Positions 37,989-48,937 are shown, counted from the first letter of the stretch. The stretch: 64,000 nt of DNA from Niallia circulans (GCF_007273535.1 NZ_RIBP01000004.1:2146001-2210000); one strand, 5' to 3'. Notes: generated by a model from the letters alone, not told the origin. Program-made: numbers and translations.

Positions 37989-39284
37989 GTGAATGGAGAA
38001 CCATTAGCATATCGAATGAGACCAACGACAATTGATGAGGTGGTCGGACAACAGGATATAATCGGTAAACAAACAAGTTTATATAAAATGATTAAAAACG
38101 GCTATGTACCCTCCATGCTTTTGTATGGTGAGCCTGGTATAGGAAAGACCTCCATTGCCTTTGCGGTTGCTGGGACGACAAGCTTGCCCTTTATTGCTTT
38201 AAATGCAACGACCGCAGGCAAAAAAGATGTGGAAGCAGTTGTGGATGAAGCAAGGCTAACAGGCAAGGTGCTGCTTTTTCTCGATGAGATTCATCGTTTT
38301 AATAAAGCGCAGCAGGACTATTTGCTTCCACATGTTGAAAGAGGAGATATTGTCTTGATTGGGGCAACAACGGAAAACCCTTATCACGATGTTAATCCCG
38401 CCATTAGAAGCCGCTGCGGCCAGATCAAGCAGCTAAAAAGATTGACAGATACAGATATTGAGGAGCTCCTCACACGAGCAATCAAGGAAGAACGCGGTCT
38501 TGGCGGTCTTGCAATTGAGATTACGGATGAACAAATAAAAAAAATTGCGCAAGGAACAAATGGAGATGCAAGAAAATCGCTCACCCTTTTAGAATCAATT
38601 GTGTACTCTTCTGACAAGGAAGATGGCAGATTTATCATAAAAGACGATATGGTGGAGGCGATGATTGAAAAGGTCGGAGTGTATGGAGATAAGAAGGGCT
38701 CCCATTTCTACAATTTGCTGTCAAGCTTGCAAAAAAGCATCCGTGGCAGCGATGTTGATGCTGCTCTTTATTATTTGGCCCATTTGCTCGAAACAGGTGA
38801 TCTTGTCGCAGTCAACAGAAGGCTGCTTGTTATTGCCTACGAGGATATTGGACTTGCTAAACCGTCTGTCGGCAATAATGTACTTGCTGCTGTTACAGCC
38901 AGCGAACGGCTCGGCCTTCCTGAAGCAAGAATTCCATTAGCTGCTGCGGTTGTGGAAATGTGCTTATCCTCTAAGTCAAATGCCGCATACAAAGCACTTG
39001 ATGCAGCAATAGCTGATGTAAGAAGCGGCAATGTTGGTGATATTCCGATGCATCTGCGCGACGGGCACTATGCAGGAAGCAAGGTGCTTGGACATGTCGG
39101 ATATGTTTATCCGCATGATTATCCAATCGGTACTTTCGGCGGTTGGGTTAATCAGGATTACTTACCTGATAAGCTTAAGGGCACTAAGTACTATGAGCCG
39201 ACAGAGGCAGGAGAAGAGAAAAAGCTTAAGGCTATTTATGAACGGTTAGCAGGATTCCGGACAGATAGCGCGAAAAAAAAATAA
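37989..39284 (+). CDS. rarA: Replication-associated recombination protein RarA (YrvN/MgsA)
   Basis: An AAA+ ATPase acting at stalled replication forks. Walker A GEPGIGKTS (about residue 45), Walker B LLFLDEIHRF, sensor GATTENPY and the C-terminal tetramerisation region GHVGYVYPHDYPIG are visible. Predicted 431 residues from GTG 37989, eight bases after AAAGGTG; the in-frame GTG at 37968 lies before this site. In B. subtilis it neighbours yrvM (tcdA); here the yhc operon lies between. Confidence 0.93.
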   Translation: MNGEPLAYRMRPTTIDEVVGQQDIIGKQTSLYKMIKNGYVPSMLLYGEPGIGKTSIAFAVAGTTSLPFIALNATTAGKKDVEAVVDEARLTGKVLLFLDEIHRFNKAQQDYLLPHVERGDIVLIGATTENPYHDVNPAIRSRCGQIKQLKRLTDTDIEELLTRAIKEERGLGGLAIEITDEQIKKIAQGTNGDARKSLTLLESIVYSSDKEDGRFIIKDDMVEAMIEKVGVYGDKKGSHFYNLLSSLQKSIRGSDVDAALYYLAHLLETGDLVAVNRRLLVIAYEDIGLAKPSVGNNVLAAVTASERLGLPEARIPLAAAVVEMCLSSKSNAAYKALDAAIADVRSGNVGDIPMHLRDGHYAGSKVLGHVGYVYPHDYPIGTFGGWVNQDYLPDKLKGTKYYEPTEAGEEKKLKAIYERLAGFRTDSAKKK

Positions 39285-39300
39285 GGGAAGTGCAGCAGTA

Positions 39301-40419
39301 TTGAAGATGGACAGAATTGAGCTTCTTCACTTAAAGATGCCTTTGCTTCATCCATTTGAGACGAGCTTCGGCAGACTGACAGAAAAGGATTTCTATCTTA
39401 TTAAAATGTTCAGTGGCGAGCATATTGGTTATGGAGAGTCTGTTGCTATGCCTAATCCAGGTTATACAGAAGAAACTACAGGGACTTCCGCCTATATGAT
39501 GAAGGAATTTTTAATTCCGCTCCTGTTTAACAGCAAGATAAATCATCCAGACGACGTTTCAGCCATTTTTTCGCCAATCAGAAGAAATAATATGGCAAAA
39601 GCTGCATTAGAAGGTGCAGTTTGGGATCTTTATAGCAAGAAAAGAGATATATCCCTTGCACATGCTCTTGGGGGAACAAGGGAAAGTATTGATGTTGGTG
39701 TGAGCATCGGTATCGAAAAGTCGATTGATGAACTTCTTTTCAAAATAGAAAGATACTTATCGGAAGGCTATAAAAAAATCAAAGTGAAGATTAAGCCAGG
39801 CTATGATTTGGAGCCATTGACTAGAATCAGAGAAAAATTCGGTTATAATATTCCACTTATGGCGGATGCGAACTCGGCTTATTCTCTTGATGATTTAGAG
39901 CATTTAAAGAAATTTGATCCCTTAAAGCTGCTGATGATCGAACAGCCCTTGGCATTTGATGATATGATTGATCACGCAGTCTTGCAAAAACAGCTGAACA
40001 CACCAATCTGCTTGGATGAAAGCATCTGCTCAGCAGAAGATGCCCGTAAAGCGATTGAGCTTGATAGCTGCAGAATCATTAATTTAAAAATTGGCCGTGT
40101 CGGTGGTTTGACAGAAGCAAAAAGAATTCATGATTTATGCCAAAAAAACAATATTCCTGTTTGGTGCGGGGGCATGCTTGAAGCAGGTGTTGGCAGAGCG
40201 CATAATATCGCCATAACCGCTCTTTCAAACTTTACGATTGCGGGCGATACATCGGCATCGGACCGTTATTGGCAGGAGGATATTATCCAGCCTGAGGTGA
40301 AAATGTCTGCACCAGGAAAAATTGCTGTTCCGACAACTGCCGGAATCGGGTATGAATTAAACGAGCAAGTAATAAACAAGTACTTGATTGGGAAAAAGAC
40401 ATATACTAATGATATATAA
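39301..40419 (+). CDS. MenC-family o-succinylbenzoate synthase / N-succinylamino acid racemase
   Basis: A 372-residue enolase-superfamily enzyme. Catalytic lysines lie in KVKIKPG and INLKIGRVGG; metal ligands are in MADANSAY, MIEQPL and CLDESI; WCGGMLEAGVGRAHN is the low-GC MenC block. This subfamily includes menaquinone OSBS and promiscuous N-succinylamino acid racemases. Here no men gene is near, but an M20 hydrolase follows; in Geobacillus such a pair serves irreversible D- to L-amino acid conversion. TTG 39301 or ATG 39307 could start it. Unlike B. subtilis, it stands between rarA and cymR. Confidence 0.85.
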   Translation: MKMDRIELLHLKMPLLHPFETSFGRLTEKDFYLIKMFSGEHIGYGESVAMPNPGYTEETTGTSAYMMKEFLIPLLFNSKINHPDDVSAIFSPIRRNNMAKAALEGAVWDLYSKKRDISLAHALGGTRESIDVGVSIGIEKSIDELLFKIERYLSEGYKKIKVKIKPGYDLEPLTRIREKFGYNIPLMADANSAYSLDDLEHLKKFDPLKLLMIEQPLAFDDMIDHAVLQKQLNTPICLDESICSAEDARKAIELDSCRIINLKIGRVGGLTEAKRIHDLCQKNNIPVWCGGMLEAGVGRAHNIAITALSNFTIAGDTSASDRYWQEDIIQPEVKMSAPGKIAVPTTAGIGYELNEQVINKYLIGKKTYTNDI

Positions 40420-40533
40420 TGCTTTTATGCTAGTTGGAAATAACACAATCTCTCTTTTTGATTGAAGATTGTGCAAGGTTAAAATACAGAATATTCGGTA
40501 TGCAGCATCGAACAAGGAGATGGAGGATATATA

Positions 40534-41676
40534 GTGAAAGAGAAAGTACAAGATTGGGTCGACAAAAAAGCAGCAGAAATGAAAGAAATGTATCATTATT
40601 TGCATGAGCATGCAGAAATCAGCTGGGAGGAGACAGAAACAACTAAATTTATTTGTAAGCAGCTTGATGCACTCGACATACCGTATAAGATATTTTCTGA
40701 CCAGACAGGAGCAGTTGGTTTATGGGGAAATGGCAACGGTCCGACAATTGGTGTGCGTACAGATATGGATGCGCTATGGCAAAATGTGGATGGTACATGG
40801 AAAGCGAACCATTCCTGTGGACATGATGCACATATGACAATTGTGCTTTTTACCCTTAAATGCTTAAAGGAATTAGGCGTTGAACCAAAGGGAATGATTA
40901 AAAGCTTCTTCCAGCCTGCAGAGGAAAAAGGGGCTGGAGCACTTTCATTCGTACATAAAAACCTTTTGGATGATGTTGATTATTTACTGGGACTTCACCT
41001 GCGACCAATTCAAGAAATGAGCTTTAATGAAGCGTCACCTGCCATTTATCACGGAGCAGCTGCTTCATTTAAAGGACGGATTTACGGATTGCAGGCACAT
41101 GCTGCACGTTATCATTTAGGAATAAATGTTATTGACAGTCTTACTGCCATTAATATGGCAATACGTTCTATTCCGCTAAATCCAATCATCCCTGCCTCTG
41201 CAAAAATGACGTTTGTTCAAGGTGGAGGGAAAAGCTTTAATATTATCCCTGATTATGCAGAGTTCGGGATTGATGTGCGTGCGCAGACGAATGAAGCAAT
41301 GGATCAGCTTATCGATCAATTAAAGCGAAGCATTTATCATGCAGGAGAAGCGAATGGTGCAAAGGTGGAGCTTGAGCTTCTGTCAGAAATGCCTGCTGCA
41401 AGTAATAATGCGCTGATGGAAGAAGTAGTGTCTGCAAGCATTAAAGAAGTACTTGGTGAAAAAGGGTTAGTTTCTCCTCCTGTTACACCAGGTGGTGAGG
41501 ATTTTCATTTCTATCCGAAAAGCATGAAGCACCTTCATGCAACAATGATTGGATTAGGAACAGACCTTAAGCCAGGACTGCATCATCCTAACATGTCATT
41601 TGAGCTAGACAGCTTACTCAATGGGGTGAAAATAATGGCATTAAGCATATTGAGGTTGAATGGAGATATAAAATAA
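40534..41676 (+). CDS. M20-family N-acyl-amino acid amidohydrolase
   Basis: A 380-residue metal-dependent amidohydrolase of the M20D/AmhX-like group. Metal and catalytic motifs: RTDMDAL, NHSCGHDAHM, QPAEEKGAG, GGEDFHFYPKS and HHPNMSF. The insertion of a dimerisation domain (residues 170-290) is normal. Likely to remove acyl groups (for example succinyl or acetyl) from amino acids. It follows the racemase by 114 bases with its own GGAGATGGAGG ribosome binding site and GTG start; a joint pathway is inferred from neighbourhood only. Confidence 0.85.
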   Translation: MKEKVQDWVDKKAAEMKEMYHYLHEHAEISWEETETTKFICKQLDALDIPYKIFSDQTGAVGLWGNGNGPTIGVRTDMDALWQNVDGTWKANHSCGHDAHMTIVLFTLKCLKELGVEPKGMIKSFFQPAEEKGAGALSFVHKNLLDDVDYLLGLHLRPIQEMSFNEASPAIYHGAAASFKGRIYGLQAHAARYHLGINVIDSLTAINMAIRSIPLNPIIPASAKMTFVQGGGKSFNIIPDYAEFGIDVRAQTNEAMDQLIDQLKRSIYHAGEANGAKVELELLSEMPAASNNALMEEVVSASIKEVLGEKGLVSPPVTPGGEDFHFYPKSMKHLHATMIGLGTDLKPGLHHPNMSFELDSLLNGVKIMALSILRLNGDIK

Positions 41677-41680
41677 TATA

Positions 41681-41712
41681 AAGGCAGCTTACAATGAGAA
41701 GCTGCCTATTTG
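41681..41712 (+). terminator. Terminator after the M20 gene
   Basis: AGGCAGCTT (41682-41690) pairs with AAGCTGCCT (41699-41707), then ATTTG. The T-run is short. Confidence 0.65.
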
Positions 41713-41784
41713 CTATACAGGACAAAAAATTCTAAAAGAAAATCACAAAAGCTGTGTAAAATCGAAAAAAATTGCAGAAATATG

Positions 41785-41809
41785 ATATCCTATTGAATAG
41801 ATAGGATAT
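41785..41809. repeat. 9-bp perfect inverted repeat upstream of yczE-like/cymR
   Basis: ATATCCTAT and ATAGGATAT flank TGAATAG. No T-run follows. It could be an operator; a TATAAT box (41872-41877) lies about 65 bases downstream. Confidence 0.5.
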
Positions 41810-41932
41810 AACATAATTATAATGGAAAGTAACTAGCTTATGGTGCAAGCAGCATACAGACGAAAATATGTTATAATGCATAATGTTCGAATTGCTGCGG
41901 AGTAACGTAAATATGTAAAGGTGGATATTAAT

Positions 41933-42619
41933 ATGGATGCCGTATTGAAGGCAAGACAGCTCACATGGCGAACGGTAATATTTATTGTCGGCCTGCTTAT
42001 CATGTCGTTTGGCATTGTCCTATTAATTAAAGCAGATTTAGGATCTGCACCATGGGACGTACTAAACATCGGCTTATTTTACCAACTTGGATTAACGATC
42101 GGAAGCTGGACGATAATAGTCGGCTTTTTTGTCCTTTTTGTCAGTGCTGTTCTGTCAAGAACTATCCCGAAAGTCGGCGCATTTCTTAATATGCTGCTAG
42201 TGGGGATTTTTATTGATTTGTTTTTGCTTATGCCGTTTATGAAGACACCAGAAGCACTGCTTGGCAGAGGTGTAATGTTTTTACTGGGCTTAGTCATTAT
42301 GGCGTATGGCATGGGCTTATATATTTCCGCTAAACTCGGAGCTGGTCCAAGGGACAGTCTTATGCTTGTTTTATCACAAAGGCTTAGCTTGAGTATTTCC
42401 ACGACAAGATTCATTATGGAAGCAATTGTGCTTTTTTCAGGCTGGCTGATGGGCGGACCTGTTTTTTGGGGCACGGTGGCGTATGCCGCTATCATTGGAA
42501 AAATTGCTGGCGTAAGTATCCCGCAATGCCAAAGCTGGACAGATATGCTTTTGGCGAAAGTTCAAAAATCACATCAATTAAATAAAAAAATGGTGAATAA
42601 TAGGAGTGCAGATATATGA
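41933..42619 (+). CDS. YczE/YyaS-family integral membrane protein
   Basis: A 228-residue membrane protein with five or six helices and the family block IKADLGSAPWDVLNIGL repeated as ISAKLGAGPRDSLML, showing the internal duplication typical of YczE/YitT-like proteins. The substrate is unknown. ATG 41933 follows AAAGGTGG; the in-frame GTG at 41921 overlaps that site. The stop overlaps cymR by four bases (ATGA), so it is translationally coupled to the cysteine regulator and may take part in sulfur metabolism (inference). Confidence 0.82.
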   Translation: MDAVLKARQLTWRTVIFIVGLLIMSFGIVLLIKADLGSAPWDVLNIGLFYQLGLTIGSWTIIVGFFVLFVSAVLSRTIPKVGAFLNMLLVGIFIDLFLLMPFMKTPEALLGRGVMFLLGLVIMAYGMGLYISAKLGAGPRDSLMLVLSQRLSLSISTTRFIMEAIVLFSGWLMGGPVFWGTVAYAAIIGKIAGVSIPQCQSWTDMLLAKVQKSHQLNKKMVNNRSADI

Positions 42620-43035
42620 AAATCTCAACAAAAGGCCGTTACGGCTTAACAATTATGATGGAATTAGCAAAGAAGCATGGAGAAGGCCCGATTTCTTTAA
42701 AGTCAATTGCCCAGACAAATGATTTGTCAGAGCATTATTTGGAGCAGCTTGTTGCGCCTCTTCGCAACGCAGGCTATGTTCGCAGCATAAGAGGAGCATA
42801 TGGAGGATATGTGCTTGGCGATGATCCAAAAAACATCACTGCTGGAGATATCATTCGGACATTAGAAGGCCCAATTAGCCCTGTTGAAGGAATCGAGGAT
42901 GAGGAGCCTGCTAAAAAAGCTCTTTGGATGAAAATCCGTGATGCGGTCAAGGACGTGCTTGATTCAACAACAATTGAGGATTTAGCGAACCATAAAGAAG
43001 AAGGCGATTCAGATTCCTACATGTTCTATATTTAA
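42616..43035 (+). CDS. cymR: Cysteine metabolism repressor CymR (Rrf2 family)
   Basis: A 139-residue Rrf2 winged-helix regulator: MKISTKGRYGLTIMMELA, recognition helix SEHYLEQLVAPLRNAGYV and wing RGAYGGY. It lacks the three Fe-S cysteines of IscR, as CymR does. In B. subtilis it binds DNA with CysK as co-repressor and controls cysteine uptake and conversion genes, including the yrrT operon that begins at 63.4 kb here. It precedes iscS and mnmA, the conserved order. Confidence 0.94.
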   Translation: MKISTKGRYGLTIMMELAKKHGEGPISLKSIAQTNDLSEHYLEQLVAPLRNAGYVRSIRGAYGGYVLGDDPKNITAGDIIRTLEGPISPVEGIEDEEPAKKALWMKIRDAVKDVLDSTTIEDLANHKEEGDSDSYMFYI

Positions 43036-43129
43036 GTTGTGCTAAAAAGCAGATAGTTGGCAAGTATTTGACTATCCTATTACTATAAGGTAGTTGGATT
43101 TTTAGAATAATAAATTTCAGTAGGTGAAG

Positions 43130-44278
43130 ATGTTGGAACATATATATGTGGATCATGCGGCAACATCGCCGATGCATCCAAAAGTTATTGAAAAAATGCA
43201 TGAAGTAATGCAGCAAGCTTATGGTAACCCTTCAAGTATCCATACTTTTGGAAGACAAGCCCGCAAAATTATTGATAATGCGAGAAATAGTCTTGCTGCG
43301 AGCATTGGGGCACAAGAAACGGAAATTATTATCACAAGCGGTGGGACAGAAGCAGACAATCATGCAATATTCGGTGTAGCAGACAGCTACTCGCATAAGG
43401 GCAAGCATATTATTACAACTGAAATAGAGCATCATGCTGTACTTATTGCCTGTCAGGAGTTGGAGAAGAAGGGCTTTGATGTCACATATCTTCCAGTTAA
43501 TGAATTTGGTGTTATTGATCTTGATGTGTTGAAAAGGGAATTAAGAGACGATACTATTCTTGTAACCATCATGTATGGAAACAACGAGGTCGGAGCAATC
43601 CAGCCTATCACGGAAATAGGGCAGTTGTTAAAAAATCATCAAGCACTTTTCCATACAGATGCCGTCCAAACATATGGTGTAGAGGATATTAATGTGAAAA
43701 AGCAGCATATTAATCTGCTGTCCGTTTCCTCTCATAAAATCAACGGACCAAAAGGGATTGGCTTCCTTTATTTAGAGAATGGCATTCAGCTTTCACCACG
43801 TTTATTTGGCGGTGAACAGGAAAGAAAACGCAGAGCAGGAACGGAAAATGTTCCAGCATTAGCAGGCTTCCAGCTCGCAGCAGAGATTGCTATTTCTGAG
43901 AGACTGGAAAAAAGGCAAAAGTACGAAGTATATAAAAATATACTCCTTCAAACCTTGAAAGAACATAAAATTGAGTTCCAGCAAAACGGATTAGTTGAAA
44001 ATACACTGCCACATGTTTTAAACTTAAGCTTTCCTGGAACAAATGTAGAGGCCTTGCTCGTCAATCTTGACTTGGCTGGCATTGCCGCATCAAGCGGTTC
44101 TGCTTGTACAGCAGGCTCCATCGATCCTTCTCATGTGCTTGTTAGCATGTATGGGGAGAATTCGGAAAGGACGAAAAACTCTATTCGATTTAGCTTCGGG
44201 TTATACAATACAGAAGAACAGATCAAGCATGTCGGAAGCGAGCTGTCAAAAATCGTGCAAAGATTGACAGCCAAATAA
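43130..44278 (+). CDS. iscS: Cysteine desulfurase (YrvO, MnmA partner)
   Basis: A PLP enzyme that passes persulfide sulfur to MnmA for tRNA 2-thiouridine. The PLP lysine is in SSHKINGPKG (about residue 205) and the active cysteine in SSGSACTAGS (about residue 325). The 382-residue start at ATG 43130 follows AGGTGA and matches YrvO beginning with IYVDHAAT. mnmA follows, consistent with the dedicated YrvO-MnmA relay. Confidence 0.94.
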   Translation: MLEHIYVDHAATSPMHPKVIEKMHEVMQQAYGNPSSIHTFGRQARKIIDNARNSLAASIGAQETEIIITSGGTEADNHAIFGVADSYSHKGKHIITTEIEHHAVLIACQELEKKGFDVTYLPVNEFGVIDLDVLKRELRDDTILVTIMYGNNEVGAIQPITEIGQLLKNHQALFHTDAVQTYGVEDINVKKQHINLLSVSSHKINGPKGIGFLYLENGIQLSPRLFGGEQERKRRAGTENVPALAGFQLAAEIAISERLEKRQKYEVYKNILLQTLKEHKIEFQQNGLVENTLPHVLNLSFPGTNVEALLVNLDLAGIAASSGSACTAGSIDPSHVLVSMYGENSERTKNSIRFSFGLYNTEEQIKHVGSELSKIVQRLTAK

Positions 44279-44307
44279 TCCGTTTATTTGAACTGGACTC
44301 TTCTTAG

Positions 44308-45456
<1,149 letters not shown>

Positions 45457-45462
45457 AGAAAC

Positions 45463-45530
45463 AGAGAAACTACATAACGCCCTGCTTTCGTTAAAAGGTG
45501 GTGCGTTGCGTTAGTTTCTCTTTTTTTTTT
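45463..45530 (+). terminator. Terminator after mnmA
   Basis: AGAGAAACTA (45463-45472) pairs with TAGTTTCTCT (45512-45521), with an inner AACGC/GCGTT stem and a run of ten or more T. Confidence 0.9.
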
Positions 45531-45612
45531 GGAAAGAATGAGACCTGTGGATTGGAAGATTTCTATATGGTCAAAATATGCTATACTTTTAGGGAAGAAA
45601 CGGAGTGTGTTA

Positions 45613-46263
45613 ATGGTGGAGACAAATCAATTAGGTATTAAATATATGCAAGAGGGTAAATGGGAAGAAGCAGCAAAAATCTTCATGGAAGAAATCGAGA
45701 AGGATCCAAGCAATGCTGTATCCTATGTTAATTTTGGCAATGTGCTGTCCGCATTAGGCGATTTAGATAGAGCGATAACATTTTATAAAAAGGCAATGGA
45801 AATAGATCCTGAAATGGCTGCTGCTTACTATAGTGCAGGAACTGTATATTTTGAACAAGACGAGCTTGAGTCTGCTAAAGCAATGTTTGAGGAAGCATTA
45901 GCGAAAGGACTTGAATCGAGCGACAATTATTTCATGCTTGGCATGGTACATATCGGGATGGAAAAACCGATGCTTGCCATCCCATTTTTGCAGCGCGCTG
46001 TTGAATTGAACGGTGAAGATGCAGAGGCTTTGTTCCAGCTTGGCTTATGTCTTGCGCAAGGTCAGTATATAGACGAAGCAACAGAAAAGTTTTTAAGCTG
46101 TATTGAGCTGGACCCAGAGCATGCGGATGCCTATTACAATCTCGGTGTTGCATACGGGTTTAAGGAACAGGTGGAAAAAGCGTTGGAGATGTTTAATAAA
46201 GCATTAGAAATCCAGCCTGACCACCAGCTTGCACTTATGGGTAAGCAAATTATCGGAGGCTAG
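45613..46263 (+). CDS. yrrB: Tetratricopeptide repeat protein YrrB
   Basis: A 216-residue protein made almost entirely of about six TPR units (for example EEAAKIFMEEIEKDPSNAV, DRAITFYKKAMEIDPEMAA, EKALEMFNKALEIQPDHQ). It is a protein-interaction scaffold; its partner is unknown. ATG 45613 follows CGGAGTG; the in-frame upstream part from 45529 overlaps the mnmA terminator and holds a TATACT box. recD2 follows after 33 bases. Confidence 0.9.
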   Translation: MVETNQLGIKYMQEGKWEEAAKIFMEEIEKDPSNAVSYVNFGNVLSALGDLDRAITFYKKAMEIDPEMAAAYYSAGTVYFEQDELESAKAMFEEALAKGLESSDNYFMLGMVHIGMEKPMLAIPFLQRAVELNGEDAEALFQLGLCLAQGQYIDEATEKFLSCIELDPEHADAYYNLGVAYGFKEQVEKALEMFNKALEIQPDHQLALMGKQIIGG

Positions 46264-46296
46264 AAAATACGAAGATCTAGGAAGGGGGGAAAATAA

Positions 46297-48714
46297 TTGG
46301 AAGAGCAAAATTCACTGGATCTGTTCGCAGAACAAGGCAAATACGTAAAAGGACGCCATCTTGTTACTATATTTCATAATGAAGAAAACCTTTATACTGT
46401 GCTGAGAATAAGGGTGGATGAAACAAATGATACTTATGAAGATAAGGAAGCGGTTGTCACAGGGTATTTGCCAAAGATGCATGAGAATGATACATACACA
46501 TTCTTTGGTGAATTTAAAGACCATCCTCGATTTGGACTGCAGTTCCAGGTTTCCTCTTTCCGTAAAGAGATGCCACAGACAAAACAAGGTGTTATTACTT
46601 ATTTGTCCAGTGAGCTGTTTAAAGGAATCGGCCAAAAAACAGCAGAAAATATTGTCGAGTCTTTAGGAGAAAATGCGATTGCAAAAATCTTAAATGAACC
46701 ATCCCTGTTAGACTCTGTTCCAAAGCTTCCTCCAGACAAGGCAAAAGCACTTTATGATACGCTTATGCAAAATCAAGGGCTAGAGCAAGCAATGATTTCA
46801 TTAAACCAATATGGTTTTGGGCCGCAGCTTTCCATGAAGATTTATCAGACATATAAGGATAATACGCTGGAAATTATTCAGTCTAATCCATATAAATTGG
46901 TCGAGGATGTGGAAGGGATTGGTTTTGGCAGAGCAGATGATTTAGGGTCACAGATCGGGCTTGTCGGGGGCCATCCTGACAGGATTAAGGCAGGGTGTTT
47001 ATACGTATTGGAGCTTGGCAGCAGCCAGGAAGGTCATGTTTATCTGGAAGCAGAATATGTGCTAAACAGGGTGAAGGATCTTTTAGAGGAAAATAAGCAA
47101 GAGCAAATAGACTTCTCCGCTATTGCCGATCAGATTGTTCTGCTGGAGGAAGAAAAGAAAATTATTGTCGAGGACAAGAAAATATTCCTGCCATCCCTTT
47201 ATTATTCGGAAAAAGGTGTCGTTCGCCATATAAAAAGAATTATGGAGCAAAAGGAATATGAAGACCAATTTCCGGAATCTGAATTTTTGCTTGCTCTAGG
47301 AAATTTAGAGGACAGGCTTGGCGTTCAATATGCTCCCTCGCAAAGACAAGCAATTCAGACTGCTCTCATGGCGCCGATGCTTATGCTGACTGGAGGACCA
47401 GGGACAGGAAAAACAACCGTTATTAAAGGGATTGTTGAGCTTTACGGTGAGCTGCATGGCTGCAGTCTTGATCCGAAAGAGTATAAGAAGGAGGAGCCGT
47501 TTCCTTTTATCCTCGCGGCACCAACGGGAAGAGCTGCTAAACGGATGGCAGAATCGACAGGTCTTCCTGCTGTCACGATTCACCGTCTATTAGGCTGGAA
47601 TGGCAGTGGCGGCTTTGATAAGGATGAGGAAAATCCACTTGAAGGCAAGATAATCATTGTCGATGAAACATCAATGGTAGACATTTGGCTAGCCTTTCAG
47701 CTTTTTAAAGCATTGCCATCTAATATACAAGTAATCCTTGTTGGAGATGAGGATCAGCTTCCGTCAGTTGGTCCTGGACAAGTTTTGAAGGACTTGCTTG
47801 CATCAGCCTGTATCCCGACAGTTCGACTTTCGGATATATACAGACAAAGTGAAGGCTCCTCTATCATTGAACTTGCTCATGAAATAAAAGGCGGCAGACT
47901 GCCTGCAAATTTAATGCAGCAGCAAAAAGACAGATCCTTTATTAAGTGTGCTTCAGGACAAATAGCTCAAGCAATTGAAAAGGTCGTCCTAAATGCAAAA
48001 AACAAGGGTTATGCGCCAATGGATATTCAAGTTCTTGCTCCTATGTACAGAGGACCTGCTGGAATTGACCGTCTTAATGTGATTCTTCAGGAAATATTGA
48101 ACCCGAATCCAGACGGAAAAAGGAAGGAACTGAAATTCGGCGAAGTTAAATACCGAATTGGCGATAAAGTGCTTCAGCTTGTCAATCAGCCTGAAAACAA
48201 TGTTTATAATGGGGACATGGGAGAAATTGTCTCGATTTTTTATGCAAAGGAAAACACTGAAAAACAGGACATGGTTATCGTCTCTTTTGATGGTATTGAA
48301 GCAACGTACACAAGGCAGGATTTGAACCAAATAACCCATGCTTACTGCTGTTCTGTTCATAAGTCACAAGGAAGCGAATTTCCGATTGTAATCATGCCGA
48401 TTGTTAAAAGCTACTATAGAATGCTGCGCAGGAATTTAATCTATACAGGCATAACAAGAAGTAAACAGTTTTTGATTTTGCTTGGCGAAGTGGACGCTAT
48501 GGAAATTGGTGTTGGCCGTAATGATGAGTTAAACAGGCAGACCTCCTTGCAAGAAAAACTGCAAGAGACTTTTTCAACGGATAAGGAAATAATCGAGCAA
48601 GATGGTGAAGTTTCCATATTCTACAGTGAGCGAATTACAGAAATTGACCCGCTTATCGGCATGGAAAATATATCTCCTTATGATTTTATGGAGCACACAG
48701 ACACAAAACAATAG
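46297..48714 (+). CDS. recD2: ATP-dependent DNA helicase RecD2
   Basis: An 805-residue SF1B 5-prime to 3-prime helicase of the RecD2 type, found without RecBC. The long N-terminal region (1-330) has OB and helix-hairpin-helix elements (FKGIGQKTAENIV, VEGIGFGRADDL). The helicase core has Walker A GGPGTGKTT (about 365), Walker B VDETSM, GDEDQLPSVGPG, and motif VHKSQGSEF near the end. In B. subtilis it aids replication-fork integrity. The start is TTG after GAAGGGGGG. Confidence 0.96.
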   Translation: MEEQNSLDLFAEQGKYVKGRHLVTIFHNEENLYTVLRIRVDETNDTYEDKEAVVTGYLPKMHENDTYTFFGEFKDHPRFGLQFQVSSFRKEMPQTKQGVITYLSSELFKGIGQKTAENIVESLGENAIAKILNEPSLLDSVPKLPPDKAKALYDTLMQNQGLEQAMISLNQYGFGPQLSMKIYQTYKDNTLEIIQSNPYKLVEDVEGIGFGRADDLGSQIGLVGGHPDRIKAGCLYVLELGSSQEGHVYLEAEYVLNRVKDLLEENKQEQIDFSAIADQIVLLEEEKKIIVEDKKIFLPSLYYSEKGVVRHIKRIMEQKEYEDQFPESEFLLALGNLEDRLGVQYAPSQRQAIQTALMAPMLMLTGGPGTGKTTVIKGIVELYGELHGCSLDPKEYKKEEPFPFILAAPTGRAAKRMAESTGLPAVTIHRLLGWNGSGGFDKDEENPLEGKIIIVDETSMVDIWLAFQLFKALPSNIQVILVGDEDQLPSVGPGQVLKDLLASACIPTVRLSDIYRQSEGSSIIELAHEIKGGRLPANLMQQQKDRSFIKCASGQIAQAIEKVVLNAKNKGYAPMDIQVLAPMYRGPAGIDRLNVILQEILNPNPDGKRKELKFGEVKYRIGDKVLQLVNQPENNVYNGDMGEIVSIFYAKENTEKQDMVIVSFDGIEATYTRQDLNQITHAYCCSVHKSQGSEFPIVIMPIVKSYYRMLRRNLIYTGITRSKQFLILLGEVDAMEIGVGRNDELNRQTSLQEKLQETFSTDKEIIEQDGEVSIFYSERITEIDPLIGMENISPYDFMEHTDTKQ

Positions 48715-48760
48715 AGGAAAAGTTTGTAATACATTGTTCTGTTTTTGTAGCATAACCTAT

Positions 48761-48802
48761 AGATGTCATCCATAATGGCTTTGGATGACATCTGTTTTTT
48801 TA
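48761..48802 (+). terminator. Terminator after recD2
   Basis: AGATGTCATCCA (48761-48772) pairs perfectly with TGGATGACATCT (48782-48793), then GTTTTTTT. Confidence 0.94.
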
Positions 48803-48937
48803 TCAAAATTATGCCGACTCCTATAAAAAACAATGTTTATTTTTTGTGTAAGTTGGACAGAATGGAAACACCAGTGACATTATCTTCCGTTCGTTTTTTA
48901 GATATTGTCGTAAACTAAATTTTTGAGGTGTTTTCAG

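Noticed and set aside
43036..43129. Alternative stems between cymR and iscS as an attenuator
   Set aside because: Six-bp stems with a G-U pair and a weak T-run are not stronger than expected by chance in AT-rich DNA.
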